Shown: positions 53,010-63,117, counted from the stretch's first letter. The stretch: DNA of 64,000 bases from Herbaspirillum hiltneri N3 (GCF_001267925.1 NZ_CP011409.1:3348001-3412000); one strand, 5' to 3'. Numbers and translations: made by a program. Notes: generated by a model not told the origin, from the letters alone.

Positions 53010-55268
53010 CTACTGCCGCCTGGCTTCCAGCACACCCTTCACTTCGCGGATCACGGCCAGCGCCTTCTGTAATTGCGCAGTCGAACCGATCTCGGCGGTG
53101 AAGCCCATGCGCGCCTGCCCCTTCATGCTTTGCGTGCTGACGCCGATGACGTTGATCTTTTCGCGCAGGAAGATTTCCGAAATATCGCGCAGCAAACCCT
53201 GGCGGTCACCGGCCAGCACGAAGATGTCGACCGGATAGACCGTGTCCTTGCCGGATGCGCCCCATTCGGTCTGGATGACGCGTTCGGGCGCCTTGCTGCT
53301 CATCTCGGTGAAGTTCTTGCATGTCAGGCGATGGATCGACACGCCCTTGCCGCGCGTGACGAAGCCGACGATGGTGTCCGGCGGCGCCGGCTTGCAGCAA
53401 CGCGCCAGCTGCGTCATCAAGCCTTCGGTGCCGACCACCAGCACGCCGGACTTGGCGCCCTGCACCACGCTGGAGGCGCGGCTCTTGCGGGTGATGGAGG
53501 CTTCGTCGGGCTCGGTCTGGCGACTCTCCTTGCCCTCCTCGCCTTCATGCAACATCTGCTCGATCTGGCGCGGGCTGAATTCGTCCTTGCCCAGCGACAG
53601 GCACAGATCGTCGACCTTGGCGAAGCCGAGCTTGTGCGCCAGTTCTTCCAGGTTGACGGCGGTCTTGCCTTCGCGCTGCAGCGTTTTTTCCAGCACGGTG
53701 CGGCCGTGCGCCAGCGTCTCTTGCTGTTCGATGGCGTTGAACCAGGCGCGCACCTTGGAGCGCGTGCGCGAACTGGCGGCATAACCGGCGCTCAGCCAGT
53801 CGCGCGACGGACCGACGCCGGGGCCGCTCTTGACGGTGATGATATCGACGGTCTGGCCGTTCTTGAGCGGCGTATTGAGCGGCACCATGACGCCGTCGAC
53901 GCGAGCACCGCGGCAGCGATGGCCGACATCGCTGTGCAGGTGATAGGCGAAATCGATCGGCGTGGCGCCGCTCGGCAATTCGATCACGCGCGCCTGCGGC
54001 GTCAAGACATAGATGCGCTCGTCGAGCGTGGTCGACTTGAGCTTCTCGACCCAGTCGCGGCGCACTTCTTCCTGCTCCACGACGGCGTCGGAAACTTCGC
54101 TCTTCCAGGCCAGCAGCTGGCGCAGCCAGGCGATCTTTTCGTCGTACTTCTGCGCGGCGAAATTGGAACCGCCGCTTTCCTTGTAGCGCCAGTGCGCGGC
54201 CACGCCGTATTCGGCGAAATGATGCATTTCACGCGTGCGGATCTGCACTTCCAGCGGACGACCGTCTTCCGCCACCACCACCGTGTGCAGCGACTGATAG
54301 CCGTTCTGCTTGGGGCGCGAAATGTAATCGTCGAATTCCTTGGGAATCGGCACCCAGATGTTGTGGATGATGCCGAGCACCGTGTAGCAATCCTTGACAT
54401 CGTCGACGATGACACGGAAGGCGCGCACGTCGTACAGCTCGGAGAAATCGATGGACTTGCCGCGCATCTTGTTCCAGATGCTGTAGATGTGCTTGGGCCG
54501 CCCCGAGACTTCCGCCTTGATGTCGGCGGTAGTCAGCTCGGTGCGCAGGCGCTCGATGGCGGTTGCGACAAACTCGGCGCGCTCGATGCGCTTCTCTTCC
54601 AGCATCTTGGCGATGCGCTTGTACGTGACCGGCTCGATGAAGCGGAAGGATAAATCCTCCAGCTCCCATTTGAGCTGCCAGATGCCGAGGCGATTGGCCA
54701 GCGGCGCATAGAGATCGAAGGTCTCGCGCGCATATTGCGCGGTGGTCTCGTTCTCCATCTTGTTCTCGGCGAAATAGCGCAAGGTCGTCACGCGCGAGGC
54801 CAGGCGCACCAGCACCACGCGCATGTCGGTGGCCATGGCCAGCAGCATCTTGCGCAGGGTCTCGATCTGCGCCGCAGCCTGCTGCGCCGCGTTCTTGCCG
54901 CGCAAGACTTCCTGCGGATGCTGGAAAGTCAGACCATGGAAACGCATCAGCTGGCGCACGCCGGCGACCAGGTCGGCGATATCCTTGCCGTAGCGCTCTT
55001 CGATCGTCGCCGCCACGTCGAGATCGAGGATATGCAGTTCGAACAGCAGCCCGGCGATGCGCGTCTCGGCGTCGACGTTCAGCGCCGTCAGCACCCCTGC
55101 CACGCCCTGCACGAATGCCAGCGCATCCTGCCCTGAGGTAATCGACTTGCCGCGATAGATCGGCTCGACGAAGGCCAGCGCCTCCAGCACGCGCGCGCTG
55201 TCTTCCGGACTCAGGCCGGCGACGATGGAGGCATTGCCCTCCTGCTGAACTGCGACGACAGAAACCAT
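53010..55268 (-). CDS. relA: RelA, (p)ppGpp synthetase
   Basis: A 752-residue long RelA/SpoT homologue. The N-terminal hydrolase domain has lost its HD pair (GLLFELHILDLD), and the synthetase domain carries the acidic PKEFDDYISRPKQNGYQSLHTVV that marks monofunctional RelA rather than SpoT. TGS domain (ERIYVLTPQARVIELPSGATPIDFAYHLH), a zinc-finger-like region with QLARCCKP, and a C-terminal ACT domain (VYPVDIFVLAGDRQGLLRDIS) follow. It makes (p)ppGpp on starved ribosomes. Confidence 0.95.
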   Translation of the reverse strand: MVSVVAVQQEGNASIVAGLSPEDSARVLEALAFVEPIYRGKSITSGQDALAFVQGVAGVLTALNVDAETRIAGLLFELHILDLDVAATIEERYGKDIADLVAGVRQLMRFHGLTFQHPQEVLRGKNAAQQAAAQIETLRKMLLAMATDMRVVLVRLASRVTTLRYFAENKMENETTAQYARETFDLYAPLANRLGIWQLKWELEDLSFRFIEPVTYKRIAKMLEEKRIERAEFVATAIERLRTELTTADIKAEVSGRPKHIYSIWNKMRGKSIDFSELYDVRAFRVIVDDVKDCYTVLGIIHNIWVPIPKEFDDYISRPKQNGYQSLHTVVVAEDGRPLEVQIRTREMHHFAEYGVAAHWRYKESGGSNFAAQKYDEKIAWLRQLLAWKSEVSDAVVEQEEVRRDWVEKLKSTTLDERIYVLTPQARVIELPSGATPIDFAYHLHSDVGHRCRGARVDGVMVPLNTPLKNGQTVDIITVKSGPGVGPSRDWLSAGYAASSRTRSKVRAWFNAIEQQETLAHGRTVLEKTLQREGKTAVNLEELAHKLGFAKVDDLCLSLGKDEFSPRQIEQMLHEGEEGKESRQTEPDEASITRKSRASSVVQGAKSGVLVVGTEGLMTQLARCCKPAPPDTIVGFVTRGKGVSIHRLTCKNFTEMSSKAPERVIQTEWGASGKDTVYPVDIFVLAGDRQGLLRDISEIFLREKINVIGVSTQSMKGQARMGFTAEIGSTAQLQKALAVIREVKGVLEARRQ

Positions 55269-55341
55269 GAAACCTTTGCCCGAATACGATAGAACGTTGA
55301 AGACCGCGCGTTGAAGACCGCGTTGGAGATTGCTTGAAAGA

Positions 55342-55692
55342 TTACTTTTGCGCGGCGACGATGATGATTTCGACCAGCAATTCCGGACGCGCCAGCTTGG
55401 CTTCGACGGTAGCGCGCGGAGGCGTGTTGCCGGCGGCTACCCAGGCATCCCACACGGCGTTCATGCCTTCGAAATCCTTGACGTCGGCGATATAGATCTG
55501 GCACGACAGGATATGCTCCTTGCTGCTGCCGGCTTCAGCCAGCAGGCGGTCGATATGGCCCAGCACTTCGCGCGTCTGGCCTTCGATGTTCTGGGTGGTG
55601 TCTTCGGCGATCTGGCCCGCCAGGTAGACGGTGCCGTTATGGATGGCGACTTCGGAAAGACGCTTGCCGACGTGCAGACGTTGAACTGTCAT
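55342..55692 (-). CDS. RidA/YjgF family protein
   Basis: A 116-residue RidA-like protein of the enamine/imine deaminase superfamily, acting as a trimer. The conserved substrate-binding Arg lies in TPPRATVEAKLARPELLVEI; VYLAGQIAED and HILSCQIYIADVKDF are also typical. ATG 55692 has AAGGAAGC just upstream. The second half of the active-site signature is less canonical than RidA itself, so it may belong to another Rid subfamily. Confidence 0.9.
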   Translation of the reverse strand: MTVQRLHVGKRLSEVAIHNGTVYLAGQIAEDTTQNIEGQTREVLGHIDRLLAEAGSSKEHILSCQIYIADVKDFEGMNAVWDAWVAAGNTPPRATVEAKLARPELLVEIIIVAAQK

Positions 55693-55734
55693 GATGCTTC
55701 CTTTCAATCAATAAGAGCCCGGTTGCGAATCAGC

Positions 55735-56601
55735 TCAACCGAGCAAAAAGTCCTTGGCCACCTGGATTTGCCGGGCGTGCATGAAAGTCGGTGCGTGGCC
55801 GACTCCCTCCAGCTCCACCAGTTTGGCCTTGGGACCGCGTTGTGTCATGGCCTGCGCCACCTCCGGCAGCAGCAGGTCGGATTGCGCGCCGCGCACCAGC
55901 AGCGTCGGACAGCGGATCGCATCGTAAGCGGCCCATAGCATCGCTTCGCCGACGCTGGCCGCTTCCGGCGTCATGGCCTTGAACGGCTCGGCCAGGCGCA
56001 AGTCGTAATGCCGCTTCCATTTGCCCTCTTCATCCTGGCGCAAAACGTCGCTTGCCAGCTTGTGCCACTCTTCATCGGTATGCGGGCCGAAGCTCGCAGA
56101 GATCGTCCTGATATATAACGCGGCTTCCTCGAACGTGGCGAAACGCACGTCCTGGCCGATATATTCACCGATGCGCGCCAGCGCCGAACCATTGATGGAC
56201 GGGCCGATATCGTTGAGCACCAGGCGGCGCACCGGATTGTCCGGCAAGGATGCAAGTCCCATGCCGATCAGGCCGCCCATCGAGGTGCCGAACCAGTCGA
56301 CGCTTTCGGCATCCAGCCGCGCCAGCAGCGTGACCATGTCGCTGACGTACTGCGGAATCGCATAGTGCTGGGGATTGCCCAGGCGGCCGGAACGGCCGCG
56401 GCCGACCACGTCGGGACACACCACCCGATAGGTGTCGCACAGGTCCCGCGCCATCACGTCAAAGTCGTCGCTCACTCGCGTCACGCCGTGGACGCAGACC
56501 AGCACATTCGGATTATGCGGATCGCCCCACTCTTTGTACGCCATGGAATGCAAACCGGAAGGCGAAATACATTGAACTGTCTTCAATACAGCTTGTGTCA
56601 T
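55735..56601 (-). CDS. Alpha/beta hydrolase
   Basis: About 288 residues with an alpha/beta-hydrolase fold: oxyanion region VLVCVHGVTRVSDDFD, nucleophile elbow WFGTSMGGLIGMG (Ser), RCPTLLVRGAQSDLL with the acidic residue nearby, and the catalytic His in VGHAPTFM. ATG 56601 is taken; the longer frame reads through non-conserved sequence. It precedes the RidA gene by 42 bp on the same strand. Substrate unknown. Confidence 0.9.
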   Translation of the reverse strand: MTQAVLKTVQCISPSGLHSMAYKEWGDPHNPNVLVCVHGVTRVSDDFDVMARDLCDTYRVVCPDVVGRGRSGRLGNPQHYAIPQYVSDMVTLLARLDAESVDWFGTSMGGLIGMGLASLPDNPVRRLVLNDIGPSINGSALARIGEYIGQDVRFATFEEAALYIRTISASFGPHTDEEWHKLASDVLRQDEEGKWKRHYDLRLAEPFKAMTPEAASVGEAMLWAAYDAIRCPTLLVRGAQSDLLLPEVAQAMTQRGPKAKLVELEGVGHAPTFMHARQIQVAKDFLLG

Positions 56602-56821
56602 GGTCTCAACCGATTTGAATTGGAGTAACCCACATTTTACTACCTGCGTGGATGTTACAGACTGGAAATGGCCGGTGGCGGCACGGCGTGACTGCAAGGG
56701 CCAAGGGGAGGAACAGCGTCGGGACAACAACACGCGCGCAAGACGTACAGACTTCTGGCGAATTTCTGGCGAGCTTCTGGATTTGATTGCGGATTTATTC
56801 TGACTTGCCGAAAACAGCTTT

Positions 56822-56914
56822 TGGTGCCTGAGACCGGAATCGAACCGGTACGCCCCTTTCCAGGTAAGCGGCGGATTTTAAGTCCGCTGTGTCTACCAAT
56901 TTCACCACTCAGGC
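56822..56914 (-). tRNA. tRNA-Leu (UAA)
   Basis: A 93-nt class II tRNA with encoded CCA. Acceptor GCCTGAG/CTCAGGC, anticodon stem GCGGA/TCCGC around CTTAAAA (anticodon TAA), a long variable arm and T-loop GGTTCGATTCC. Confidence 0.97.
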
Positions 56915-57013
56915 CTTGGGTGTTTCCGGCGCAGGAGACCGGAAAAGGAACGCATTATAGCAGCGACTCTGGCCGGGATTGCGCGAATGTTTACGCTGCG
57001 TCTTCTCGCATCC

Positions 57014-57775
57014 TCATTTCCCCCCGGTGACATCAAGGAAAGTGCCGGTGGTAAAGGAAGCCTCCGCGCTGGCCAGCCACAGCACCGCGCGCGCCACTTC
57101 TTCCGGCTGGCCGCCTCTTCCCATCGGAATCGAATCCTTGACGCGATCCACCCGTCCCGGCTCGCCGCCGCTGGCATGCATGTCGGTATAAATGTGCCCG
57201 GGGCGGATGCAGTTGACGCGTATCCCTTCCCGCGCGACTTCCCTGGCCAGGCCCGTGGTGAAGGTTTCCAGCGCGCCCTTGGAGGCGGCGTAATCCACAT
57301 ATTCGTTAGGACTGCCAAGCCGCGCCGACGCCGATGAAATATTGATCACCGCGCCGCCTCGCCCCTGGTGGCGATAGGACATGCGCCTGATCGCCTGCTG
57401 AGCGCACAGCATGGGACCGATCGCGTTGACGGCGAAGATGCGCTGCATCCGCTCGAAGCCGATGTCTTCCAGCCTCGACTGCCGCTGCAGTATTGCCGCG
57501 TTGTTGACCAGCACATCGATACGGCCGAATTCCCGGTCGATGCCGGCGAACAGCCGGGCGACCTGCTCCGGATCGGCGCTGTCGGCACGCACCGGCAAGG
57601 CCCGGCGTCCGGCCGCTTCGACGTCCGACACCACTGCCAGGGCTGCGGATTCGTCCTGGACATAGCTGATCGCCACATCGTAGCCTTGCGCTGCGGCCAG
57701 CCGCGCAGTGGCGGCGCCCATGCCACGGCTGCCGCCGGTGATCAGAATGACGGGTGCGGGCGAGACGGTATTCAT
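57014..57775 (-). CDS. Short-chain dehydrogenase/reductase
   Basis: A 253-residue classical SDR. Cofactor motif TGGSRGMGAAT, structural NNAA in VLVNNAAI, catalytic Ser in INISSASAR and YxxxK in YVDYAASK. ATG 57775 is fixed by GGAGG eight bases upstream. NAD(P)-dependent oxidation or reduction of an unknown alcohol/ketone. It follows the EamA transporter gene by 50 bp. Confidence 0.94.
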   Translation of the reverse strand: MNTVSPAPVILITGGSRGMGAATARLAAAQGYDVAISYVQDESAALAVVSDVEAAGRRALPVRADSADPEQVARLFAGIDREFGRIDVLVNNAAILQRQSRLEDIGFERMQRIFAVNAIGPMLCAQQAIRRMSYRHQGRGGAVINISSASARLGSPNEYVDYAASKGALETFTTGLAREVAREGIRVNCIRPGHIYTDMHASGGEPGRVDRVKDSIPMGRGGQPEEVARAVLWLASAEASFTTGTFLDVTGGK

Positions 57776-57825
57776 TGTACGAACCTCCATGAAGTGATGT
57801 TGAGTGCTACCGGCAGGACGGACGG

Positions 57826-58653
57826 TCAGCCGATAAGAATGGTGCCGGCGGCAATCGCCGCGCAGGCAAGCAGTTTCGGGACGGTCAACGCTTCGCCCAG
57901 GAAGAAATAGCCGATCAATGCCGCGAACAGCACGCTGGTTTCGCGCAATGCCGAGACCGCGCCCATGGGTGCGCCGGACATGGCGTAGATGACAATTCCG
58001 TACGCCAGCAATGACACCAGCCCGCCCGCGAAAGCAGTGAAGAATCCGGGCCGGATCGCAAACAGGCTGGCTGCGCCGCGACGGCCGGCATACACCGCCG
58101 GCATCAGGAAACCCCACAGCACGCACATCCAGGCCGTATAGGCTATCGGGGCGCCGGACAGGCGCACGCCGATGCCGTCCACCACGCTGTAGGCGGCGAT
58201 GAAACATCCGGTTCCCAGCGCATACGGCAGGCTCGGCGCCGCAAGCTTGCGTCCTTTGAAGGCCAGGGAAACGATGCCGCCCGACACCAGGACAACGCCC
58301 AGCAAAGCCGCGGCGCCCACCTGTTCACCGGCGAACAGCGCCGCACCGATGGTCACCAGTATGGGAGAGGATCCGCGCGCAATCGGATAGGTTTTCCCGA
58401 GGTCCCCGGCCTGATAGCTCTTGACGAGGAACAGGTTGTAGCCGACATGCAGCAGTGCCGAAAGCACCGCGTACACCCAGCTCGCCCTGGCCGGCGGTGC
58501 GGCTGACACGGCGACTGCGGCGCTGGCGATCGCGACCGCCACGCACATCACCGTCATTGACCAGAGACGGTCGGCACCGCCGCGCAGGAGCGCATTCCAG
58601 CCGGCATGCAGAAGCGCCGCAAAAAGGATCAGAAGGACGAGGTGAAAAGGCAT
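57826..58653 (-). CDS. EamA/DMT family transporter
   Basis: A 275-residue inner-membrane protein with ten hydrophobic segments in two EamA halves (LLHAGWNALLRGGADRLW early, and GAVSALRETSVLFAALIGYFFLGEAL in the second half). Drug/metabolite transporter superfamily, usually an exporter. Same strand as the LysR gene upstream and the SDR downstream, so the three may form a unit. Confidence 0.91.
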   Translation of the reverse strand: MPFHLVLLILFAALLHAGWNALLRGGADRLWSMTVMCVAVAIASAAVAVSAAPPARASWVYAVLSALLHVGYNLFLVKSYQAGDLGKTYPIARGSSPILVTIGAALFAGEQVGAAALLGVVLVSGGIVSLAFKGRKLAAPSLPYALGTGCFIAAYSVVDGIGVRLSGAPIAYTAWMCVLWGFLMPAVYAGRRGAASLFAIRPGFFTAFAGGLVSLLAYGIVIYAMSGAPMGAVSALRETSVLFAALIGYFFLGEALTVPKLLACAAIAAGTILIG

Positions 58654-58745
58654 GCGCCATGGTAAGCACGCACGCGCGGAAACTAAAGCGAAGTCTCCTC
58701 ATTGCGGCATGAGTAAATTCTCATGCATGATCAATGGACCAACGA

Positions 58746-59648
58746 TCAATAGCTTTGCAGGGCTGCGCCGGACTCCGCCAGGAGCCAGTCGCGGAAGCTG
58801 ACGACATGGGGCTGGGATTCCACGCCTTTCGGACAGACGAAGTAGTAGGCCATGGGAGACGGGAACGGCAGCTTGAACAGTCTGATCAGGCTGCCGTCGG
58901 CCAGTTCATGTTCCACATGTCCGCTGCGCGCCAGCGCCACGCCCTGCCCCAGCAACGCCGCCTCGATCGTCATGTTGGTATCCGCGAAGCGGACGTTTTC
59001 CTTGAGCGTCGACATGCTGACGCCCACTTGCTGGAACCAATGCTCCCACTTAGGCACCAGATCCGCGCCGGCCCGCATCAACAGCGGATAGCGCAAAAGA
59101 TCGGCGGGCTTGCGCGGCGTCCCGAGGCGCTGCAGGAGATCGGGACTGGCAACCGGAAAAATCTGTTCCCTGAACAGGAATTCCGAATACAGCCCGGGAT
59201 AATTCCCGGTGCCGAAGCGAATCGCCACATCGGGCTCGGTCGGCCTGAAATTGATGGCAGTGTCGGTTGTTTCCAGCGAAACCAGCAATTCCGGATGCTG
59301 CTGCGACAAGCCCGGCAACCTGGGCAGCAGCCATTTCAGCGCGAAGGAATAAGTGGTGCTGACCTTGAGCCGGACCTTGCCTTCCTGCACCCGCAAATCG
59401 GCCAGCGTCGCTTCCAGGTTCATGAAGAATTCCCGGACGATGGGGGCGAGCGCCGCACCTGCGGGAGTCAGGCTCAAGGTCTTGCCCCGCTTGAACAACT
59501 GCAATCCCCATGTCTCTTCAAGACTCTTCAGCTGATGGCTGACCGCGCTCTGGGTGACATGCAACTCTTCGGAAGCGGAGGTGAAAGTCGCATGCCGTGT
59601 CGCGACTTCAAACGCGCGCAAGGTGGCGGTGGGCGGCAGATTCTTCAT
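58746..59648 (-). CDS. LysR-type regulator (GcvA-like)
   Basis: A 300-residue LysR regulator. The N-terminal helix-turn-helix reads LRAFEVATRHATFTSASEELHVTQSAVSHQLKSLE, then a periplasmic-binding-like effector domain with GVALARSGHVEHELADGSLIRLF. The NLPPTATLRAFEVA start is typical of GcvA relatives. It lies upstream of the EamA and SDR genes on the same strand, which are plausible targets, though LysR genes are more often divergent from theirs. Confidence 0.93.
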   Translation of the reverse strand: MKNLPPTATLRAFEVATRHATFTSASEELHVTQSAVSHQLKSLEETWGLQLFKRGKTLSLTPAGAALAPIVREFFMNLEATLADLRVQEGKVRLKVSTTYSFALKWLLPRLPGLSQQHPELLVSLETTDTAINFRPTEPDVAIRFGTGNYPGLYSEFLFREQIFPVASPDLLQRLGTPRKPADLLRYPLLMRAGADLVPKWEHWFQQVGVSMSTLKENVRFADTNMTIEAALLGQGVALARSGHVEHELADGSLIRLFKLPFPSPMAYYFVCPKGVESQPHVVSFRDWLLAESGAALQSY

Positions 59649-59743
59649 GCTTGGTTTTTCCCGGTTCGCGTTTGTCCGGCCGTATTATGAATCAGCTCTC
59701 ATGATAGGCCATTCCGGGGGCGGCCGTCGCCGTGCTGCGCTCC

Positions 59744-61876
59744 TCATCCCTTTTGATCGGCGTCAATCTGCAAATGCCGATTGATGCTCTCCAGCGAGAA
59801 CGGCTTCGACACCACCTTGAAGCCGCTCTTCATCGCCGACTGCAGGTCTTCGGCATAGCCGCTGATGAGGATCACCGGCAGCGCCGGGTGCGACAGTTTC
59901 AGCTTCTTCGCCAGCGCGATGCCGGTGATGCCTCCCGGCATGTGGATGTCGGAGATCACCAGCTCGACCTGGTTGTCCAGCAGGAATTGCTCCGCATCCA
60001 TCGCGTTCTTCATGTGCGTGACCGTGTGTCCGGCCGTCTGCAGCAGCGTGATGATGCCGTCGGCAACGTCCAGGTTATCTTCGACCAGCAGCAGCTTTAG
60101 CGGCTTCATCGCCGCAGGCGCCACGGCTTGCTCCGGCGTTTGCGACGCTCCTTCGGCGGCCGGCAGGAAGATGGATACCGTGGTGCCGACGCCAAGCGTG
60201 CTTTCCAGTTCGACATGGCCGCCGGCTGCGCGTGAAAAATTCTGCACCTGCGATAATCCCAGCCCGGTTCCCTTGCCGGCTTCCTTGGTCGTAAACAGCG
60301 GATCGAATGCCTGCCGGCGCGCACTCTCCGACATGCCGACGCCGTGATCGATGACGGCCAGGCGGACAAAATAATCATGCGTCTGCTGGTCATTGCGCTT
60401 GAGGACGTTGCCGATCTGCAGCGTGATCTTGCCCTCTGAAGGACTGGCGTCGCGCGCATTCATGAGCACGTTGATCAGCGCCAGCTGCAATTCGATCGGA
60501 TCGACGCAGACCGGCCAGGTGTCGGGCTCCACGATGATGGTGCAGCGCTCCGCGCCGATCGGATTGAGCAGCAAGGTCTGCCACTCGGACATGCGCGTCT
60601 GCAGCAGGAATACTTCCGGCTTGAGCGGCTGACGGCGGCTGACGCCCAGCAATTGCCGCGTCAGTTGCTGGCCGCCGTTGACCGCGCGTTCAATGGCGTC
60701 GATCTGCTTCTCGACGCCGGCGATGCGCTTGAGGCGGATGATCTGGATGCCGGTCGTGACCACCATCAGGCAATTGTTGAAATCGTGCGCCACGCGGCCC
60801 AGCAGTTTGCCGAGCGCTTCGAATTTCTGCGATTCGCGCAGCGTGGATTCCGCCTTGTGGCGCAAGGTGAACTCATGGCGCCAATGCGCCCAGGCAATGC
60901 GCTGATCCTTGACCTTGCGGATGGAAAAAATGATGATTCCGCACAGCAAGCCGCTCGGCACCAGCAGCAAACCCGCCGCCAGCGCCATATAGGAAAGCCA
61001 GGAATTCCACACGTGGGAAAGCGAACCTGCCGAAACGACATAGAGGTCGTGGTTGGCGACACGCCGGTAAGCGATGATTTTTTTGGTGCCGTCCAGCGGC
61101 GAGACACCCGTCAGAGCGCCCGAGATCGGATCTGCCCCGATGCCGAGAAAGAATGGCGCGGACGGCGGCACGACGGCCATCACTTTCGGCATTTTCGGAT
61201 AGCGCACCAGGATTGCGCCATCCTGCCGCACCAGCGACAGGGACTGATGCATTTCCCCAGGGAGCATTTCTTCGTAGAACGACAGGAAATAATTGGGGTC
61301 CAGCGACACCAGGATGATTCCCTGGAATTCTCCATCTTCGGATCGCCGCGCCACGCCATCGGTAAACATCGGTTGCATCGTCCGCCGTCCGACCACAATC
61401 GGCGAGACCGACTCTTGCTTGCCTTCTTTGAGCGCGATGAAATAATCGCGGTCCGCAATCGAGATCGGCGGCGCCGGATAGTCACGGCTATGAGCCAGCA
61501 CGTCGCCGTTCTTGTCGACGACGGCCACGGCGATGACTTGCGGCAAGCCGGCAATCATGCGGCGCAATTTCGTATGGATATTCTTTTCACCGGCGCGGAT
61601 GCTCTCTTCACTCATCCCGACGAGCGCATCTTCGACCCGCCCCTTGAGCGCCGCATTCAGTTCAAACACCTTGTCGGCATGCTCCTTGGCAACCACGGTG
61701 GCGCGCGCGGCGGACAACGCGGCCTGTTCGTGCAGCGTGCGCCACTGGACAAAACCGAGCACGCTCAACAGCGCCAGCGACGTCAGGATGCACAGGGCGA
61801 GCAAAGCGCCGAGAAGCCGCAACTGCAGGTCAAATGCGACGCGCGGCGCACTGGCATCCGCAGCGTCAATCGCCAT
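59744..61876 (-). CDS. Hybrid sensor histidine kinase with dCACHE-like sensor
   Basis: About 710 residues. One helix near 18-40, a periplasmic double-CACHE-like domain (about 50-290, with AHSRDYPAPPISIADRDYFIALKEGK), a second helix (about 295-320), then a HisKA of the HDFNN class with phospho-acceptor H364 (RVAHDFNNCLMV), ATP-binding N box (NVLMNARDAS) and G boxes (DHGVGM, GKGTGLGLS), and a C-terminal receiver with phospho-acceptor D643 (VISDIHMPGG). Start ATG 61876 is chosen; a TTG eight codons upstream is possible. No output gene is adjacent, so phosphotransfer partners must lie elsewhere. Confidence 0.93.
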   Translation of the reverse strand: MAIDAADASAPRVAFDLQLRLLGALLALCILTSLALLSVLGFVQWRTLHEQAALSAARATVVAKEHADKVFELNAALKGRVEDALVGMSEESIRAGEKNIHTKLRRMIAGLPQVIAVAVVDKNGDVLAHSRDYPAPPISIADRDYFIALKEGKQESVSPIVVGRRTMQPMFTDGVARRSEDGEFQGIILVSLDPNYFLSFYEEMLPGEMHQSLSLVRQDGAILVRYPKMPKVMAVVPPSAPFFLGIGADPISGALTGVSPLDGTKKIIAYRRVANHDLYVVSAGSLSHVWNSWLSYMALAAGLLLVPSGLLCGIIIFSIRKVKDQRIAWAHWRHEFTLRHKAESTLRESQKFEALGKLLGRVAHDFNNCLMVVTTGIQIIRLKRIAGVEKQIDAIERAVNGGQQLTRQLLGVSRRQPLKPEVFLLQTRMSEWQTLLLNPIGAERCTIIVEPDTWPVCVDPIELQLALINVLMNARDASPSEGKITLQIGNVLKRNDQQTHDYFVRLAVIDHGVGMSESARRQAFDPLFTTKEAGKGTGLGLSQVQNFSRAAGGHVELESTLGVGTTVSIFLPAAEGASQTPEQAVAPAAMKPLKLLLVEDNLDVADGIITLLQTAGHTVTHMKNAMDAEQFLLDNQVELVISDIHMPGGITGIALAKKLKLSHPALPVILISGYAEDLQSAMKSGFKVVSKPFSLESINRHLQIDADQKG

Positions 61877-62126
61877 TGGTTCTTTATTGTTGGTGTCCAA
61901 GAGCTTGTCCCGGTAGATATTTTCCGCCCTGCCGAACCCTGTACCTCGCGCTTCATGACGCCTTATGACGATGCATGATCCCCCGCGAGGATCGCTGGAA
62001 GATTGTTAAAAAAACCATCCTGCGATTCAGGAGTATCCACAAACGCCATCACAATGAGTAGGTTGAGAAACACTGATTGAAATGTAGGACAACAGGAAGC
62101 ACGCTGTAGTCGCCGGCAGCGAGGAA

Positions 62127-63020
62127 CTACACAGAATCCGCAAGATGCTCGCGTAGCCATTGGTGCGCAGGATCCCGATGCGAGCGCTCATGCCATAGCA
62201 TCGCCATGTCATACCCGGCGACGTCGACAGGAGGTTCGACCACCTGCAGCGCAGCCGACCCGCGCAGCAGCCGCGACGGCAGCATGGCGACCAGGTCGGT
62301 ATTGGCCAGCACCGACATCATGAACAGGAAATGCGGTACCGACAACACCACGCGACGCGTCAGTCCGGCCGCAGCCAGCGCCTCGTCGGTAACGCCGCGA
62401 AAACCGCCGCCATCCGGCGACACGATCACGTGCTCCAGTGTGCAGAACTGCGCCGCTGTCGGTTTGCGCCGGAGTTTGGGATGGCCGCTGCGCCCGACCA
62501 GGACATAGTGCTCCCGAAACAGCACGCGCTGGCGCATGCCGGGCGGCGCGTCATCGGTGGTGTGGAAGGCCAGGTCGATTTCGCCCTGTTCCGCCTGCCG
62601 CGCAATGCGCGCAGGCGCCAGCTCGACCACCGCCAGGCGCGTGCCCGGCGCAGCCGCGCGCAAACCGGGCAAGGCCGGTAGCAACACTGCCGTTTCGGTG
62701 GCATCGGTGGCGGCAATGCGCCAGGTATTGTCCGCGCTGGCGGGGTCGAATCCGCCTCCCGGCGCCACCGCGCGTTCAAGCGCCTGCAAGGCGTCGCGCA
62801 AGGGTATCCGCAATTCTTCGGCGCGTGCGGTTGGCTGCATGCCGCGCGGTCCCGGCAGCAACAAGGGGTCGCCGAATATCTCGCGCAGCTTGGCCAGATG
62901 AACGCTGACCGAGGGTTGAGAAAAATTCAGCCGCTGCGCTGCACGCGTCACGTTGTGCTCGGACAGCAGCACGTCCAGCGTCACCAGCAGATTGAGATCG
63001 AGTTGCCGCAGTTTGTTCAT
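62127..63020 (-). CDS. LysR-type regulator (NodD/LinR-like)
   Basis: A 297-residue LysR protein with helix-turn-helix NLLVTLDVLLSEHNVTRAAQRLNFSQPSVSVHLAKLR and a C-terminal effector domain. ATG 63020 (MNKLRQLDLNLL) fits homologues better than the frame start eight codons earlier. Divergent from the quinone oxidoreductase gene 97 bp away, its probable target. Confidence 0.94.
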   Translation of the reverse strand: MNKLRQLDLNLLVTLDVLLSEHNVTRAAQRLNFSQPSVSVHLAKLREIFGDPLLLPGPRGMQPTARAEELRIPLRDALQALERAVAPGGGFDPASADNTWRIAATDATETAVLLPALPGLRAAAPGTRLAVVELAPARIARQAEQGEIDLAFHTTDDAPPGMRQRVLFREHYVLVGRSGHPKLRRKPTAAQFCTLEHVIVSPDGGGFRGVTDEALAAAGLTRRVVLSVPHFLFMMSVLANTDLVAMLPSRLLRGSAALQVVEPPVDVAGYDMAMLWHERSHRDPAHQWLREHLADSV

Positions 63021-63117
63021 GATCAGCTTTCGCAATACCTGCAATATCAGAAATTCATTTCCAATATACCTGAGGCAGACCTAAGCTGGGCGCTTCTTCT
63101 TTCTTTGAAAGCCCGCC
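63021..63117. promoter_or_regulatory. Divergent LysR/oxidoreductase control region
   Basis: A 97-bp AT-richer gap between the divergent genes. It contains a dyad GAAAT/ATTTC with a two-base centre near 63049-63060, a possible LysR half-site pair, but no convincing -35/-10 pair could be fixed. Confidence 0.35.

Noticed and set aside
53010..55268. RelA with missing hydrolase HD motif as a defect
   Set aside because: Loss of HD together with the EFDD synthetase motif is normal for monofunctional RelA of beta/gammaproteobacteria.
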